DNA of 64,000 nt from Hyphomicrobiales bacterium (GTDB lineage: Bacteria; Pseudomonadota; Alphaproteobacteria; Rhizobiales; Rhizobiaceae): contig UCKU01000031.1 of assembly GCA_900473185.1 (NCBI GenBank), positions 88,140 to 152,139 of the forward strand, in the 5' to 3' direction. Positions 1 to 8,102 of the stretch are shown piece after piece. Both the position numbers and the translations under genes were made by a program. A model generated the notes under the pieces. It saw only the letters and a program-made list of their open reading frames with translations. It did not search any database and was not told the DNA's origin. The stretch's first letter is position 1; each line of letters opens with the position of its first letter.

Positions 1-1
1 C

Positions 2-49
2 GAGCAGCTGGACGAGCTTCTCGTCGCCCTCGGTGCGGGAGGATCCTGA
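2..49 (+). CDS. C-terminal tail of an unidentified gene cut by the window edge
   Basis: The frame opening at base 2 reads EQLDELLVALGAGGS and then a TGA stop. It looks like the helical end of a small protein, for example the last helix of a MarR-type regulator, but fifteen residues are too few to assign a family. Bases 50-145 after it hold no gene that I can see. Confidence 0.3.
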   Translation, partial: EQLDELLVALGAGGS

Positions 50-145
50 CGTCGCCGATCTCGCGGGCGGCGCGGCGAAGGCTGAGACAGCGCAGTCCAG
101 CCTGAAGACCCACGCCTTATAAATTTCAGAGCCGCCGCTGCGCAG

Positions 146-529
146 CTACTTTTTCGGCGGCTCGAACAATTCGATGGCATTGCCCGAGGGGTCGTCGACG
201 AGGATCTGCTTGCCGCCAAATCCGGTGACGATGTTGTTGCGAAATCTGGCGCCTGATGTCTTCAGGCGCGCGACTTCGTCTTCGATATTTTCGACCTCTA
301 TCTGGATGCGGTTCCATCCGCCGGGTTCGGGCCGGCGTCCGTCCGGCATGGGCTGGGAGGCGCCGCCTGGGCCCGTCGTGCCGTTCACGAGCAGGCGAAG
401 ATCGCCTCTGGTGAGCATGGCGAAGCTCGGAGCCGGATGCATGGTGAGCGCGAAGCCGAGCGACTGCGTATAGAATGCAATCGCTGCATCGACGTCGTCG
501 ACGATATAACGAACGCTGACAGTAGCCAT
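146..529 (-). CDS. VOC (glyoxalase/bleomycin-resistance) family protein
   Basis: A 127-residue single-domain vicinal-oxygen-chelate protein. The start YIVDDVDAAIAFYTQSLGF and the closing segment FGGKQILVDDPSGNAIELFEP are the usual beta-alpha-beta-beta-beta signatures of a VOC half-module, so the active protein should be a dimer. Family members bind a metal and act as glyoxalases, dioxygenases or drug-binding proteins; the substrate cannot be told here. The start is supported by a strong ribosome site (GGAGGAACTGAT directly before ATG). It stands alone. Family assignment is secure, function is open. Confidence 0.85.
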   Translation of the reverse strand: MATVSVRYIVDDVDAAIAFYTQSLGFALTMHPAPSFAMLTRGDLRLLVNGTTGPGGASQPMPDGRRPEPGGWNRIQIEVENIEDEVARLKTSGARFRNNIVTGFGGKQILVDDPSGNAIELFEPPKK

Positions 530-640
530 ATCAGTTCCTCCTTCGGATAAAGTAGGGTGGCGGCAGCGGCAGCAAAGAGTTCGTCAGGAGTTTGGCCTGC
601 AACCGCCAAGCGGATCGTCGGTTCATCGAAACATCGACCC

Positions 641-850
641 ATGGGAGAATATCTCTCGTCAGTGCATTCGATGATCCGCGCCGCCGTACTCAGAAGATAC
701 AGACGCGCTTCACGACATCATGGACCATTTGCGGGGAGACATCGAGAATGTCGATGAGCCGCAACTCAAGGCCATGCTCGACGCTTGCCTTGAAATTCAA
801 GGCGCGCTGCTCATTTGCAGCCTCAAGCCTGCAGCGCGCGCGAACACGCG
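641..850 (+). pseudogene. Frameshifted relic of a small unknown protein
   Basis: Two frames join into one protein-like reading. MGEYLSSVHSMIRAA lies in one frame from 641. At about 680-686 the reading must slip to another frame to continue as YSEDTDALHDIMDHLRG, then DIENVDEPQLKAMLDACLEI and QGALL. Both parts are amphipathic and protein-like, whereas all other frames here look random. After about 820 the frame decays into Arg/Ala-rich noise. I infer a small helical protein of about 75 residues, broken by at least one indel. The family is not identified, and a sequencing slip cannot be excluded. The rest of 530-864 shows nothing else. Confidence 0.35.
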
Positions 851-864
851 CTGCAGAATTTTCG

Positions 865-1584
865 TTATTCGAAACGGAAGTCGGACAGGTCGACGGAGAC
901 GATCAACGGTTCGGCTAGCGCGATGTTGTCGCTTCCACGCGGAAAGATGCGCATCTTCCCAGGCAGGAGAATTCCCTCGACCGACACGTAGTCGCTCAAA
1001 TAACGGGCCGCTGCATTCCTGCCCTGGATGTCCACCTCGTAGTCATGCCGGACCAGAATCCCGGTCTCGTCGAAGTAGAAGGTCTGCTCGGTGCTGTGCG
1101 TCGCGATCTCGTGCGGAAAAGTGACGTGAAGCCGCCGCCACGTCTTTCCGTTCTCATGCCAGGGTTCGAGCTCTTTCGAGGCAACCCCCGGACGCTTCAG
1201 AATGAAGGGCGACGTCAGGTAGGTCCACATCGTGTAGCCGGCAAAATAGGCCACCTGCGGATCACTCCATGGCGTCTCCATCCGATAGCCTTCGAAGGAG
1301 TGCCGTGGTTCGATCAGTTCTTCGACGACGGTTCCTTCAGGAGTTTCGATCGCCACACGGTCAGGCGTGAATGCAGACCGGTGCTGCGTGGGTGCGAAGG
1401 GCCAGTGCGAGACCCACTCGCGCTTGAGGTCCACCTTGACGCTGCAGTTCTCCAGGACGGTCGGCTTCCCCTTCAGGCCCCATAGGACGCCGCCCTGATG
1501 CAGCCTGGCCGTCAGGAAAGAGAACTGGTTGAAGCGGTTCAAGCCGCCATGCGCTTCGATCGCCAGATCGACGAGATCGGTCAT
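865..1584 (-). CDS. Conserved protein of unknown function, paralogue of the 2023-2742 product
   Basis: A roughly 240-residue protein without signal peptide or membrane segment. It begins LVDLAIEAHGGLNRFNQ and runs through many beta strands, with ETPWSDPQVAYFAGY in the middle and HSTEQTFYFDETGILVRHDY near the end. The alternating strands and the 'substrate converted to fatty strand' look suggest a LolA/LppX-like half barrel, but this is inference. It is clearly related (roughly 45% by eye) to the product at 2023-2742 in the same cluster. ATG codons at 1585-1587 and 1582-1584 compete; the second has better spacing from GGAG at 1591-1594. Last gene of the cluster divergent from HxlR. Confidence 0.75.
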   Translation of the reverse strand: MTDLVDLAIEAHGGLNRFNQFSFLTARLHQGGVLWGLKGKPTVLENCSVKVDLKREWVSHWPFAPTQHRSAFTPDRVAIETPEGTVVEELIEPRHSFEGYRMETPWSDPQVAYFAGYTMWTYLTSPFILKRPGVASKELEPWHENGKTWRRLHVTFPHEIATHSTEQTFYFDETGILVRHDYEVDIQGRNAAARYLSDYVSVEGILLPGKMRIFPRGSDNIALAEPLIVSVDLSDFRFE

Positions 1585-1596
1585 CATGTACTCCAG

Positions 1597-2016
1597 TCAG
1601 TTGCCGGGATTGAAGGCGGCGAGCGCCGCCTCGGCGATCGCGATGTCCTGCTCGACCAAGCCGCCGCTCACGCCGATGGCACCGACGACATCGCCGTCGA
1701 GCGTAACGGGAAGCCCGCCGCCGAGGATCACGTATCGGCCGCCTCCGACGCTGCTCACCGAAAATAGCGGCTGGCCGGGCTGAATGAGCGGAACGAAGGC
1801 GGAGGAGGGCGCGTGGAAGGATCGGGCGGTCATGGCCTTTCCAAGGGCGAGGTCGAAACCGCCGGGCCATGCGCCGTCCATCCGGATCATGGCGACGAGA
1901 TCGCCCCCGCCGTCGAGGATTGCGATGGTCGCCTTGACACCGGCCACCTCGGCATGGGCTTCAGCGGCCGCGATCATCCCACGTGCGGCCGCCAGATCGA
2001 GTTTTTGATGTTGCAT
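1597..2016 (-). CDS. GlcG/HbpS-like heme-binding family protein
   Basis: A 139-residue protein of the GlcG/HbpS (DUF336) family. Visible hallmarks are LAAARGMIAAAEAHAEVAG at the N-terminus, ILDGGGDLVAMIRMDGA, and the Gly-rich PVTLDGDVVGAIGVSGG near the C-terminus, followed by the helical EQDIAIAEAALAAF tail. Members form oligomers; some bind heme or act in redox stress, others accompany glycolate or small-molecule oxidation operons. It starts six bases after the stop of the upstream gene and ends ten bases before the next start, so it is translated as part of the five-gene cluster, sandwiched between two paralogues. The ligand is not predictable. Confidence 0.88.
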   Translation of the reverse strand: MQHQKLDLAAARGMIAAAEAHAEVAGVKATIAILDGGGDLVAMIRMDGAWPGGFDLALGKAMTARSFHAPSSAFVPLIQPGQPLFSVSSVGGGRYVILGGGLPVTLDGDVVGAIGVSGGLVEQDIAIAEAALAAFNPGN

Positions 2017-2022
2017 GACGCG

Positions 2023-2742
2023 TCAGGCCAGGCGGATATCCGAGAGGTCGATGGAGACGACCAGCGGTTCGGGCAGGCTGGTACCATCCGGCGTGCGGGG
2101 GTAGATCCGCCGCTCGGTCGGGAACATCAGGCCCTGAACATTGACGTAGCCGCCGATATAGTGGGCGCCCGGCGTGTTGCCGGCGATCTCGACGTCGTAG
2201 TCATGGCGCTTGAGAAGGCCGGCTTCGTCGATATAGAGGGTCTGCACGGTGCTATGGGTCGCGATCCCCTTGGGGAAGGTCACCCTGAGACGCTGCCACG
2301 TCTCGCCATTCTCATGCCATTCCGCAATCTCTTCGCTTTCGATGCCCGGTTGAGCAAGAAGGAAAGGCATGTTGAGGTAGGTCCACATGGCAATGCCGGC
2401 GAAATAGGCGAGCTGTAGCTCCGTCCACGGCGTCTCGAGCGTATGGCCCGCAAAGGAGGCGCGGGGGTCGATGAGCGTTTCGAGATCGCTGCCGGTGGAA
2501 TTCTTGAGTACGACCTTGCCGGGCTCGAAGCGGCTGACCTTGCCCTCGGGGCCGAAGGGGGCGTGCGATGCCCATTCTTCCCGCAGGCCGACGGTGACGC
2601 TGGTCTCGTCGAGCTTGCCGGCATGACCCTTCAGCGCCCAGAGCGCGCCGCCCTGCCTGAGATGGGCCGTGAGCGAGGAGAACCTGTTCCATGTGCCGAG
2701 GCCGCCATGGGCGTCGATGATCTTCTGTGCCAATGCATTCAT
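2023..2742 (-). CDS. Conserved protein of unknown function, paralogue of the 865-1584 product
   Basis: A 239-residue protein that aligns along its whole length with the product at 865-1584: both share AHGG near the start, LTA(H/R)L(R/H)QGG, ETPWxxxQxAYFAG, EWHENGETWQRL or its variant, and a final (V/I)VS(I/V)DLSD motif. No signal peptide is visible. The start has a clear ribosome site (GGAG seven bases before ATG). A tandem pair separated by a GlcG-like gene implies an old duplication followed by divergence, perhaps giving subunits of one complex. The fold is not established; a LolA-like lipid or acyl-binding half barrel is one possibility. Confidence 0.75.
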   Translation of the reverse strand: MNALAQKIIDAHGGLGTWNRFSSLTAHLRQGGALWALKGHAGKLDETSVTVGLREEWASHAPFGPEGKVSRFEPGKVVLKNSTGSDLETLIDPRASFAGHTLETPWTELQLAYFAGIAMWTYLNMPFLLAQPGIESEEIAEWHENGETWQRLRVTFPKGIATHSTVQTLYIDEAGLLKRHDYDVEIAGNTPGAHYIGGYVNVQGLMFPTERRIYPRTPDGTSLPEPLVVSIDLSDIRLA

Positions 2743-2770
2743 GTTGATACTCCGTAAGAAAAGATGCCGC

Positions 2771-3601
2771 TCAGGCGTCGAGGAAGGTCTCGGCGTGCGA
2801 GACGAATGTTTCCGGATACTGGAAAAGTGCGCCGTGGCCGGAATCCGGGTAGATGATCAGCGTTGCGTTGCTCATCGCCTTGAACATCTCGTAGGCGTTG
2901 ACCGACGGAAACATCGTGTCGTCGCTGCCATGGATGATGAGCGTCGGCTGCGCGATCGCCTTCAGCGAGGCGTGATGCGGGTCGCGCTCCGCGCACCATG
3001 CGATGATGGACGCGGCCTGCGGATCGCTGACGGAGTCCCCGCTATCGGGATCGCGGTCCTGCTGCCGGGCGAGGGCGCGGTCCACGAAGGCTTCGCCTGC
3101 TTGCTGGCTTTGCGCTGACGGGGTGAAGAACAGCGGAAGCCTTACGTCCCGCGCATCCTTTGCGAAAGCCTCCCCGACCACCTGCAGCAGATGTTCCTCG
3201 CCGCCTTTCGGCGCGGTGCCGGCCAGGATGATCCTGCGAACCTTGACCTTCGGCCGGACTGCCATCAACTGGGCGAGAAAGCCACCGAGGGAGAAGCCGA
3301 GCAGATCGACCTCACCGAAGCCGAGTGCGGCGATGAAGGATTCCGCGTCCGCCGTCTGTTGCTCGACATTGTCAGGCGTGGCGCCCGACGAGCCGCCGAC
3401 GCCCGCATTGTCGAAGACGATGACTGTGCGCTCCGCCGCCAGCGCATCGACCGCGGCAGGATCCCAGGAATCCATCGTGCCGGTGAAGTGCTGCAGAAGG
3501 ATGAGCGGCGTGCCTGCATCAGGGCCGAGGCGGCGGTAAGCGAAGCGGATTCCGCCCGCTTCGAGATACTGCGTAGGCGCAGTCTGCAAGGTCTCGGTCA
3601 T
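2771..3601 (-). CDS. Alpha/beta hydrolase
   Basis: A 276-residue soluble alpha/beta-hydrolase. The oxyanion region follows ILLQHFTGTMDSWDP, the nucleophile elbow is GFSLGG (Ser), the acid is in IIHGSDDTMFPSVNA, and the catalytic His is in YPDSGHGALFQYP. The set matches small-ester, lactone or chloroperoxidase-like hydrolases. The ATG at 3601 (MTETLQ) is preferred over the longer frame because AAAGGAACTGAC precedes it directly. It follows the acuI-like gene by about 130 bases and precedes the first unknown paralogue by 28 bases, so it is probably in the same transcript. The substrate is unknown. Confidence 0.88.
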   Translation of the reverse strand: MTETLQTAPTQYLEAGGIRFAYRRLGPDAGTPLILLQHFTGTMDSWDPAAVDALAAERTVIVFDNAGVGGSSGATPDNVEQQTADAESFIAALGFGEVDLLGFSLGGFLAQLMAVRPKVKVRRIILAGTAPKGGEEHLLQVVGEAFAKDARDVRLPLFFTPSAQSQQAGEAFVDRALARQQDRDPDSGDSVSDPQAASIIAWCAERDPHHASLKAIAQPTLIIHGSDDTMFPSVNAYEMFKAMSNATLIIYPDSGHGALFQYPETFVSHAETFLDA

Positions 3602-3733
3602 GTCAGTTCCTTTCATGGGAGGTGTCAGGTATCGAGCGCGCGTCATCGCCGTCCGGCTCCGGGGAGCCGTTCGCCATGCTGCGCGAGTTGTGAGGGGAAG
3701 CGGGCCGGCGTCCCTATGGGATCGCCGAACCGC

Positions 3734-4717
3734 TCAGTCGTTCACGTCGACCAGCGTGCGGCCGCGAACACGGCCTTCCAGCATATCCGCCGCAATGCCA
3801 GGCACATCGGAGAGACCGACCTGCGTGATCGTGGATGCCAGCTTGTCGAGGTCGAGATCCGTCGCAAGCCTCGCCCATGCCCGTTCGCGGATCGCCATCG
3901 GCGCATTCACGGAATCGATGCCGGCGAGCGTAACGCCGCGCAGGATGAAGGGGAGGACGCTGGCGGGAAGATCGCGCCCGCCGACGAAGCCGCAATTCGT
4001 CACCACGCCTGCATATTTCGTCTGGGCAAGCACGTTTGCGAGCGTCCGGCCGCCGACGGCGTCGACTGCTCCCGCCCACCGCTCGGCAGCGATCGGCGCA
4101 CCTTCCTGCGCAAGCGTTGCCCGGTCGATCACTTCGCCGGCGCCGAGCCGCTCGAGATAATCGGCCTCGCTCTTCTTGCCGGTGGAGGCGACAACGCGGT
4201 AACCGAGCCTGGACAGAATGGCGATCGCGATGGAGCCGACGCCGCCGGACGCACCCGTGACGAGGATCTCTCCGCGTTCAGGCCCGACACCTCCATGCTC
4301 CAGGGCGAGCACGCTCAGCATCGCAGTGAAGCCGGCCGTGCCGATCGCCATGGCGTCCCGCGTCGAGATCGAGGCCGGAAGCTTGACCAGCCAGTCCGCC
4401 GGCACGCGCGCTTTCTGCGCGAACCCGCCGTTATGCGTCTGGCTAAGGCCCCAGCCTGTCGCGACGACCTTGTCGCCGGGGGCGAAGCGGGCGTCGCGCG
4501 AGCTTTCGACGGTTCCCGAGAAGTCGATGCCAGGGATCAGCGGAAAGGTCTGGATGATCCTCTGGCCGGCGAGCGCGAAGGCGTCCTTGTAGTTTACCGT
4601 CGACCAGTCGATTGTGACCGTGACATCGCCTTCCATCAGGATATCGTCCTCAACCGTCTCGACGGCTGCCGTCACGCCGTTGCCCGATTGCCTTGCGAGG
4701 ATTGCTTGAAAAGACAC
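3734..4717 (-). CDS. acuI: AcuI/YhdH-type NADPH-dependent acryloyl-CoA reductase-like oxidoreductase
   Basis: A 327-residue zinc-free medium-chain dehydrogenase. Signatures are DWSTVNYKDAFALAG and IPGIDFSGTVESS in the catalytic domain, VTGASGGVGSIAIAILSRLG as the Rossmann nucleotide loop, and NCGFVGGRDLPASVLPFILRGV near the end, all typical of the AcuI/YhdH branch, which reduces acryloyl-CoA and related enones with NADPH. Catalytic zinc cysteines are absent, as expected. A GTG start at 4717 with AAGAAGGAACG upstream gives the usual family length; an earlier ATG would add 23 unlikely residues. It heads the five-gene minus-strand cluster and is divergent from an HxlR regulator, suggesting control by an electrophile or quinone-like signal. 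Confidence 0.87.
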   Translation of the reverse strand: MSFQAILARQSGNGVTAAVETVEDDILMEGDVTVTIDWSTVNYKDAFALAGQRIIQTFPLIPGIDFSGTVESSRDARFAPGDKVVATGWGLSQTHNGGFAQKARVPADWLVKLPASISTRDAMAIGTAGFTAMLSVLALEHGGVGPERGEILVTGASGGVGSIAIAILSRLGYRVVASTGKKSEADYLERLGAGEVIDRATLAQEGAPIAAERWAGAVDAVGGRTLANVLAQTKYAGVVTNCGFVGGRDLPASVLPFILRGVTLAGIDSVNAPMAIRERAWARLATDLDLDKLASTITQVGLSDVPGIAADMLEGRVRGRTLVDVND

Positions 4718-4770
4718 GAAATCGTTCCTTCTTGAAATGATTTCGCTGTTGTATGTGCAGTCGGAAGTCA

Positions 4771-4800
4771 TTGAAAGAACGCACAATTACAGCCTATACT
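4771..4800 (+). promoter_or_regulatory. Promoter candidate for the HxlR gene, within the shared divergent region
   Basis: TTGAAA (4771-4776) and TATACT (4795-4800) lie 18 bases apart, a good sigma-70 pair, about 40 bases before the HxlR start. An imperfect inverted repeat surrounds the -10: CGCACAATT at about 4780 and AATTATGTGCG at about 4805-4815. Such a dyad over a promoter would suit autorepression by the HxlR dimer and control of the divergent acuI operon. Confidence 0.45.
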
Positions 4801-4838
4801 ATCAATTATGTGCGTGAGGATCGAAGAGGATACCGTCG

Positions 4839-5249
4839 ATGCGCCCCAAGCGACTCCAGCCCAAGAGCGGATGTTCCGTCGAACTCACCATCTCCATTAT
4901 CGGCGGGCTCTGGAAGCCGACGATCCTGGTCAACCTGCTGATGGGCAAGAAGCGCTTCATGGAGCTGAACCGTCTCATGCCGGATGCGACCCATCGGGTT
5001 TTGACGCTCCAGCTGCGGGAGCTGGAGGCTGATGGCCTGATAACGCGCCACGTCTTTCCGGAGGTCCCGCCGCGCGTCGAATACGAGGCGACGCCGCTTG
5101 CGCGCTCGCTGGTGCCGATCCTCGTCAGCCTGCGGGACTGGGGGGACCGATATCGCGAGGAACTGCAGAAACTTCCGGAACTGGATCCGCACTGTCCGGC
5201 CGATGAAGCACCGGCTCCCGCCGGTCGCAGAGCCGCGGGAGCCAGCTAA
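4839..5249 (+). CDS. HxlR-family winged-helix transcriptional regulator
   Basis: A 136-residue HxlR-type regulator. The family core is plain: CSVELTISIIGGLWKPTILV, then FMELNRLMPDATHRVLTLQL as the recognition region, LEADGLITRHVFPEVPP as the wing, and LVPILVSLRDWGDRY as the dimer helix. The cysteine near residue 13 sits where redox- or quinone-sensing members (YodB, QorR, HypR) have theirs. The start is backed by AGAGGA nine bases upstream. It is divergent from the acuI-like gene, so it most likely represses that operon and itself, and may respond to electrophiles; the ligand is inference. Confidence 0.88.
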   Translation: MRPKRLQPKSGCSVELTISIIGGLWKPTILVNLLMGKKRFMELNRLMPDATHRVLTLQLRELEADGLITRHVFPEVPPRVEYEATPLARSLVPILVSLRDWGDRYREELQKLPELDPHCPADEAPAPAGRRAAGAS

Positions 5250-5445
5250 TAGATCAGGGGCAAAAGTCGGGGGACGTTCAGGCAATCGGCAGATTCCTGC
5301 GCGGTTGGCTGCAATCGTCTGTTGCCGGTTGCTCCCAAAACAGCGACCAGCTTCGCTCGCTTGTCTCCAATGCCGGAATGTGATGGACTGACCCCGAGGA
5401 AATCCGGGTTTTTGCCGCGAGTACCCAACGCACAGGTACGGTTCT

Positions 5446-7278
5446 ATGCGCAGACTGGCTGCCGTTCTCTGTATCGATGTCGCCGGCTACAGCAAGCTGA
5501 TGGGGCGCGATGAGGCCGGCACGCTTTCGCGCGTCAAGGCGGCGTTTGCGGCATTCGATCCTGCATTGGCCCGCTGCCATGGTCGCATAGTCAAGCTCAT
5601 GGGCGACGGTGCCCTCATCGAGTTCGCGAGCGCAGTCGATGCCGCCGTGTGCGCCATTGCGCTTCAGAGCGCGGCTTCGGCAACCGATCCGACGCTTCGC
5701 TTCCGCATGGGGCTCAATCTGGGAGATGTGATCGTCGATGACGGCGATCTCTTCGGGGAGGGGGTCAATATCGCAGCGCGGCTGCAGGCGCTCGCCCAAC
5801 CGGGCGGTATCGTGCTCTCCGAAACGGTGCGCGAACACGTGGCGGGAAAATTGAATGTCGCGCTAGAAGACCTCGGGACGATCTCGCTCAAGAATATCGA
5901 GCGCCCCATCCGTGCCTTCGCCATCCAGGGTGAGGCGCCGGCACAGGCTGGAGTGAGCCGCGAGCGGATCGGCATCTGCGTCCTGCCTTTCGCCAATATC
6001 GGCGGTGATCCGGAGCAGGATTATTTCAGCGCCGGCCTGACGGAGGACATCATCATCGATCTGAGCAAGCTCTCGTCCCTGACGGTCGTTTCCCGCGCGA
6101 CATCGTTCAGCATCAAGGCTCAGAGCGCGCGTGCAATCGCCCAGCAGCTCAATGTGGCCTACATCCTCGAAGGCAACGTGCGCAAGGCAGGAGACCGCAT
6201 CCGCCTCTCCGCGCAGCTGATCGACGGAACAAACGAAACAACCGTCTGGGCCGAGCGCTTCGACCGGGACATCAAGGACGTGCTGGTGCTGCAGTCGGAT
6301 CTTGCCAAATCCGTCGTCGAGGCACTGAGGCTCCGCCTCCTGCCTTCGGAGCGCCAGGCGCTGGAGCGCGCGGGGCCGACCGATCCGGAGGCGTACAAGC
6401 TGTTCCTCCTGGCGCGGGAATACAATATCAGCGGGTCGGAGCGGCACCTGCCGCTGATCATCCGCCTCTGCCGCCGCGTCTGCGAGTTGGAGCCGGGCAA
6501 TGCACGCGCCTGGGCTCTTCTCGGCGAAACGCTCAATCGACAGAGGCGCAGCGTCGGCGGCGCCGAGACGGGGGAGTTCGAAATCGACCGCGCCCTCGAA
6601 CTCGATCCCGACCTTGCCAGTGCCCATGCCGGAAAGGCGTTGCTGTTCTTATACAGGGGACAGTTCGAAGAGGCGGAGCGCCAGTGTGCAATCGCCCTGC
6701 GGCTCGATCCTGACGATTACGCCGCCAACCTTGCCGCCGGGCGCACCTTCATCATGCAGCACCGGTTCGACGATGCCATAGGCCATTTCGAGCGGGCCGC
6801 CGCACTCGCCCCCGGAGACTATAATGCAGCCGCCATGGTCATCCAGTGCTACCAGGGCAAGGGTGACGAGCAGGCAGCGCTCGACGCCTGCCGCCGTGCG
6901 CTGGTGCGGATCGAGCGCATCGTGGCCGCCGAGCCCGACCACAGCGGCGCGATCGGGCATGGGGCCGGCATCCTGGCGCTGCTGGGCGATCGCGAGCGGG
7001 CCCGCGAATGGGCATCACGCGCCAGCCTGCTGGAGCCTGACAATATCCCGCTCCAGTCAAACCTCGTCTGCGCCTGGGCGATCAGCGGCGACGCGCAAGC
7101 CGCACTCGATGTGCTTGAGCGCATAGGACCGAAGATGAGCCCCGAATTGCTGGTATGGATGGAAAACGACAACGACCTGGACAGCCTGCGCCCGCTGCCG
7201 CGTCTTTCTCAGATCATGCTCGCAGCGAGGGCGCAGCTTCGGGATCAGGTTTCGCCCGACGGTGAACCGCCAGAATGA
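5446..7278 (+). CDS. Class III adenylate/guanylate cyclase with TolB-like and TPR regions
   Basis: A 610-residue cytoplasmic protein. Residues 1-165 are a class III cyclase domain: LCIDVAGYSKLMG with the first metal Asp, KLMGDGALIEF with the second, and GEGVNIAARLQ with the transition-state Asn and Arg, so it should be active. Residues 180-300 resemble the TolB-like N-terminal region (ICVLPFANIGGDPEQDYFSAGL, LNVAYILEGNVRKAGDRIRL), and about 310-600 are tetratricopeptide repeats. This architecture is very abundant in rhizobia and is thought to make cAMP in response to unknown partners. It is transcribed alone. A relative sits at the right edge of the window. Confidence 0.9.
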   Translation: MRRLAAVLCIDVAGYSKLMGRDEAGTLSRVKAAFAAFDPALARCHGRIVKLMGDGALIEFASAVDAAVCAIALQSAASATDPTLRFRMGLNLGDVIVDDGDLFGEGVNIAARLQALAQPGGIVLSETVREHVAGKLNVALEDLGTISLKNIERPIRAFAIQGEAPAQAGVSRERIGICVLPFANIGGDPEQDYFSAGLTEDIIIDLSKLSSLTVVSRATSFSIKAQSARAIAQQLNVAYILEGNVRKAGDRIRLSAQLIDGTNETTVWAERFDRDIKDVLVLQSDLAKSVVEALRLRLLPSERQALERAGPTDPEAYKLFLLAREYNISGSERHLPLIIRLCRRVCELEPGNARAWALLGETLNRQRRSVGGAETGEFEIDRALELDPDLASAHAGKALLFLYRGQFEEAERQCAIALRLDPDDYAANLAAGRTFIMQHRFDDAIGHFERAAALAPGDYNAAAMVIQCYQGKGDEQAALDACRRALVRIERIVAAEPDHSGAIGHGAGILALLGDRERAREWASRASLLEPDNIPLQSNLVCAWAISGDAQAALDVLERIGPKMSPELLVWMENDNDLDSLRPLPRLSQIMLAARAQLRDQVSPDGEPPE

Positions 7279-7406
7279 CGATTTTGGTGCTGGTCGGGAG
7301 GCGGATTGCGGGCGGATGATGGCTTCTGTCGCGGCTGATCCGATGGCGTTAAGATCCCGCCCGATCGACCGGAAATCCACCGAGCAAATCACGCCATGCG
7401 TGAGTA

Positions 7407-7434
7407 CAAAAGGCCCACACGATAGTGAGGGCCT
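7407..7434 (-). terminator. Rho-independent terminator for the small secreted protein gene
   Basis: On the minus strand AGGCCC (7434-7429) pairs with GGGCCT (7416-7411), with an inner CAC/GTG pairing and a TATC loop, followed by TTTT at 7410-7407. It lies about 100 bases after the stop of the 7531-7788 gene. On the plus strand there is no T-run, so it acts mainly in the minus direction. Confidence 0.6.
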
Positions 7435-7530
7435 GACAGGTACGAAATAGCAGATGCAATATGGCCCGCGTTGCATTCCGAAAACCTGCGTAACGCAGGC
7501 CGTGGCGCTGTCATCCCGTTTCGATTGAAG

Positions 7531-7788
7531 TTACCGAGCACCAACAAGCTTTAGCGCTCGCTGCATGTCAGCGTCTCCCGAGGCGCTGCCGCCCTTTGCC
7601 AGGCAATCCTTCTGTGCCTCGTTACGAAGCTTGGTTGCCTTCGCCACGTTGGTCTTACTTGCCTTGGTAACCTTTACTGCGGCGTCGAATTCGCCGATAT
7701 CCTTCCTGCAATCTGTTTTTGCCAATGATGGAATTGGCAAAGATAGCGCAAACGCAGCGATCACTGCCGATACGATGAGCGATTTCAT
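7531..7788 (-). CDS. Small secreted protein of unknown function
   Basis: An 85-residue protein with a clear Sec signal peptide: MKSLIVSAVIAAFALSLPIP followed by a SLA-K cleavage site, leaving about 62 residues. The mature part has two cysteines (TDCRKD and QKDCLAKGG) that could pair, and a Lys/Ala-rich helix between them (FDAAVKVTKASKTNVAKATK). It resembles small periplasmic proteins common in Rhizobium with no known role. Its own terminator lies downstream at 7434-7407, so it is probably monocistronic. Confidence 0.8.
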   Translation of the reverse strand: MKSLIVSAVIAAFALSLPIPSLAKTDCRKDIGEFDAAVKVTKASKTNVAKATKLRNEAQKDCLAKGGSASGDADMQRALKLVGAR

Positions 7789-7861
7789 GTTGTCCTCCTG
7801 TCTGCGCGCGCCAACAGATGAAGGATAGGCCTTGAAGTTAACCGCTTACCTTTCCCGGACC

Positions 7862-8092
7862 TTACAATTCTGTAAGGGGAGTATTGGGCGCGGCCCGAAC
7901 GCTCATGATGGGGCACAGCAGGTCCGCATCCAGAACAGCGAGGTCACTCAGCGCTGCTGAACGCGTTTCGTCACGCTTCTGCTTGTCTGCGAACAACTCC
8001 GACGCTCTGACCTTGCGATGACGTCCGGTCTTGATATGGAGGATCGCGCCAGTTTCCAGAAGCTTGATGAGGTATGGGGCCACCCACACCAC
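7862..8092 (-). pseudogene. 5'-truncated antitoxin-like (excisionase-type HTH) relic
   Basis: The reading APYLIKLLETGAILHIKTG, then HRKVRASELFADKQKRDETR and SAALSDLAVLDADL matches the second half of the HTH antitoxin that accompanies PIN toxins in alphaproteobacteria, whose usual core is SRPYLxKLLExGxIxxHxVGxHRRV. The first HTH helix and the true start are missing: the similarity begins ten bases after the stop of the upstream GNAT gene. No toxin gene follows; the next gene downstream is the secreted protein. I infer a recombination scar that joined a GNAT 3' end to an antitoxin 3' part. A GTG at 8092 could still start it, but DNA binding would be lost. Confidence 0.5.
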
Positions 8093-8102
8093 GGTCGCGA
8101 CG

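Noticed and set aside
3191..4735. Long plus-strand open frame opposite the acuI-like and hydrolase genes
   Set aside because: Charged, His/Arg/Asp-rich composition without motifs; it mirrors high-GC third positions of the recognised genes on the other strand.
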